Source: an uncultured Gammaproteobacteria bacterium (lineage in GTDB: Bacteria; Pseudomonadota; Gammaproteobacteria; Arenicellales; JAANXG01). Taken from it: a stretch of 59,987 nucleotides of DNA. The translations under genes and the position numbers were made by a program. The DNA lies in NCBI GenBank assembly GCA_947259705.1, contig CAMYNL010000022.1, forward strand, positions 1 through 59,987, written 5' to 3'. The first letter of the stretch is position 1, and every line of letters begins with the position of its first letter. Positions 59,783 to 59,987 of the stretch are shown here, one piece after another. The notes under the pieces were generated by a model, which saw nothing but the letters and a program-made list of their open reading frames with translations, ran no database searches and had not been told where the DNA came from.

Positions 59783-59913
59783 GGCTTCAAGTATGTAGTA
59801 GACATCTTGAGCCCAGCGACGCCTTAGATTATCTCGATGTATATAGGGTTTGGAGGCGGTTGAAGGCTACCGGATATCGATGTGGCCAGTCTGCAAGAAA
59901 TCCATCAGCGTAA
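59779..59913 (+). CDS. Short frame coupled to wzt, possibly a gene remnant
   Basis: A 44-codon frame (MRLQVCSRHLEPSDALDYLD...) starts at the ATGA shared with the wzt stop and ends at TAA 59911-59913. The coupling is that of a real gene start. The protein is short and charged (VYRVWRRLKATGYRCG) and I recognise no family. It may be the remains of a longer gene or a chance frame. The AT-rich tract after it holds no other gene until the window end. Confidence 0.3.
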   Translation: MRLQVCSRHLEPSDALDYLDVYRVWRRLKATGYRCGQSARNPSA

Positions 59914-59951
59914 AATTGCGAATGAGATGCTGTAGATGGAGGTATTTTAAT

Positions 59952-59969
59952 GGGAAAGGGAAAGGGAAA
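59952..59969 (+). repeat. Three tandem GGGAAA units
   Basis: Three perfect copies of GGGAAA lie just before an ATG at 59973. They double as a strong purine-rich ribosome site. Confidence 0.6.
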
Positions 59970-59972
59970 GAC

Positions 59973-59987
59973 ATGAGACTGACTCAT
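59973..59987 (+). CDS. Possible start of a further gene, cut by the window end
   Basis: ATG at 59973 begins a frame of five codons (MRLTH) up to the end of the window. It is preceded at four bases by AAGGGAAAG, an excellent ribosome site. Nothing can be said of the product. Confidence 0.35.

Overview
The window comes from a gammaproteobacterial chromosome. The core block (mfd next to a CsiV-family gene and a methylthioinosine phosphorylase; trxB divergent from ftsK-lolA, then crcB and serS) matches gene neighbourhoods I know from Pseudomonas and related gammaproteobacteria. LolA, a Wza-like porin and LPS-type sugar genes point to a Gram-negative envelope. The genus cannot be fixed by eye. Base composition is mixed: single 60-base lines counted by eye give about 38-47% GC near positions 660, 3120 and 3600, against about 58% in ftsK.

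Layout. (A) 1-4159: an AT-richer accessory end with a decayed methyltransferase beside its intact copy, a GT4 glycosyltransferase and a polymerase-like membrane protein. (B) 4156-11523: GT4, asparagine-synthase-like amidotransferase, PglA-like GT4 and two overlapping polytopic membrane proteins of unknown function. (C) 11805-15896: dTDP-glucose genes rmlB and rmlA, then an ABC polysaccharide exporter (Wzm, Wzt with C-terminal domain). (D) 15883-25414: a 1370-residue methyltransferase/kinase-like/coiled-coil/GT2/GT2 fusion, a double GT4, a GtrB-like GT2 and two rhamnosyltransferase-like GT2s. (E) 25407-30646: SDR reductase, WbpL-like initiating transferase, WbpM-like dehydratase and ManC. B to E run on one strand with many short overlaps and probably make and export an O-antigen-like polymer built on undecaprenyl phosphate. 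(F) 30633-43534: housekeeping genes hpt, MTIP, csiV, def, mfd, smrA, trxB, ftsK, lolA, crcB, DUF190, serS. (G) 43879-59782: a second polysaccharide locus with an unknown secreted protein, an outer-membrane barrel, Wza-like and Wzc-like proteins, a small TPR-like protein, an O-antigen-ligase-family protein, UDP-xylose synthase, GalE, a second asparagine-synthase-like protein, a frameshifted GT4, a CDP-tyvelose-epimerase-like SDR and a second Wzm/Wzt pair.

How it works together. In the first locus WbpM, the SDR and WbpL would make the initiating 6-deoxy-HexNAc-P-P-undecaprenol. The GT2 and GT4 enzymes extend it, and the 1370-residue protein looks like a WbdD-type chain terminator fused to glycosyltransferases. 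The neighbouring Wzt, with its C-terminal domain, would recognise the finished chain. The second locus mixes Wza/Wzc and ligase/polymerase parts, usual in Wzx/Wzy systems, with an ABC exporter.

I saw no tRNA, rRNA, CRISPR array, insertion sequence or phage gene. Most lines of further thought concern the WbdD-like fusion, the hybrid export set in region G, the structured leader before 43879, and a reductase lacking the normal SDR catalytic pair.
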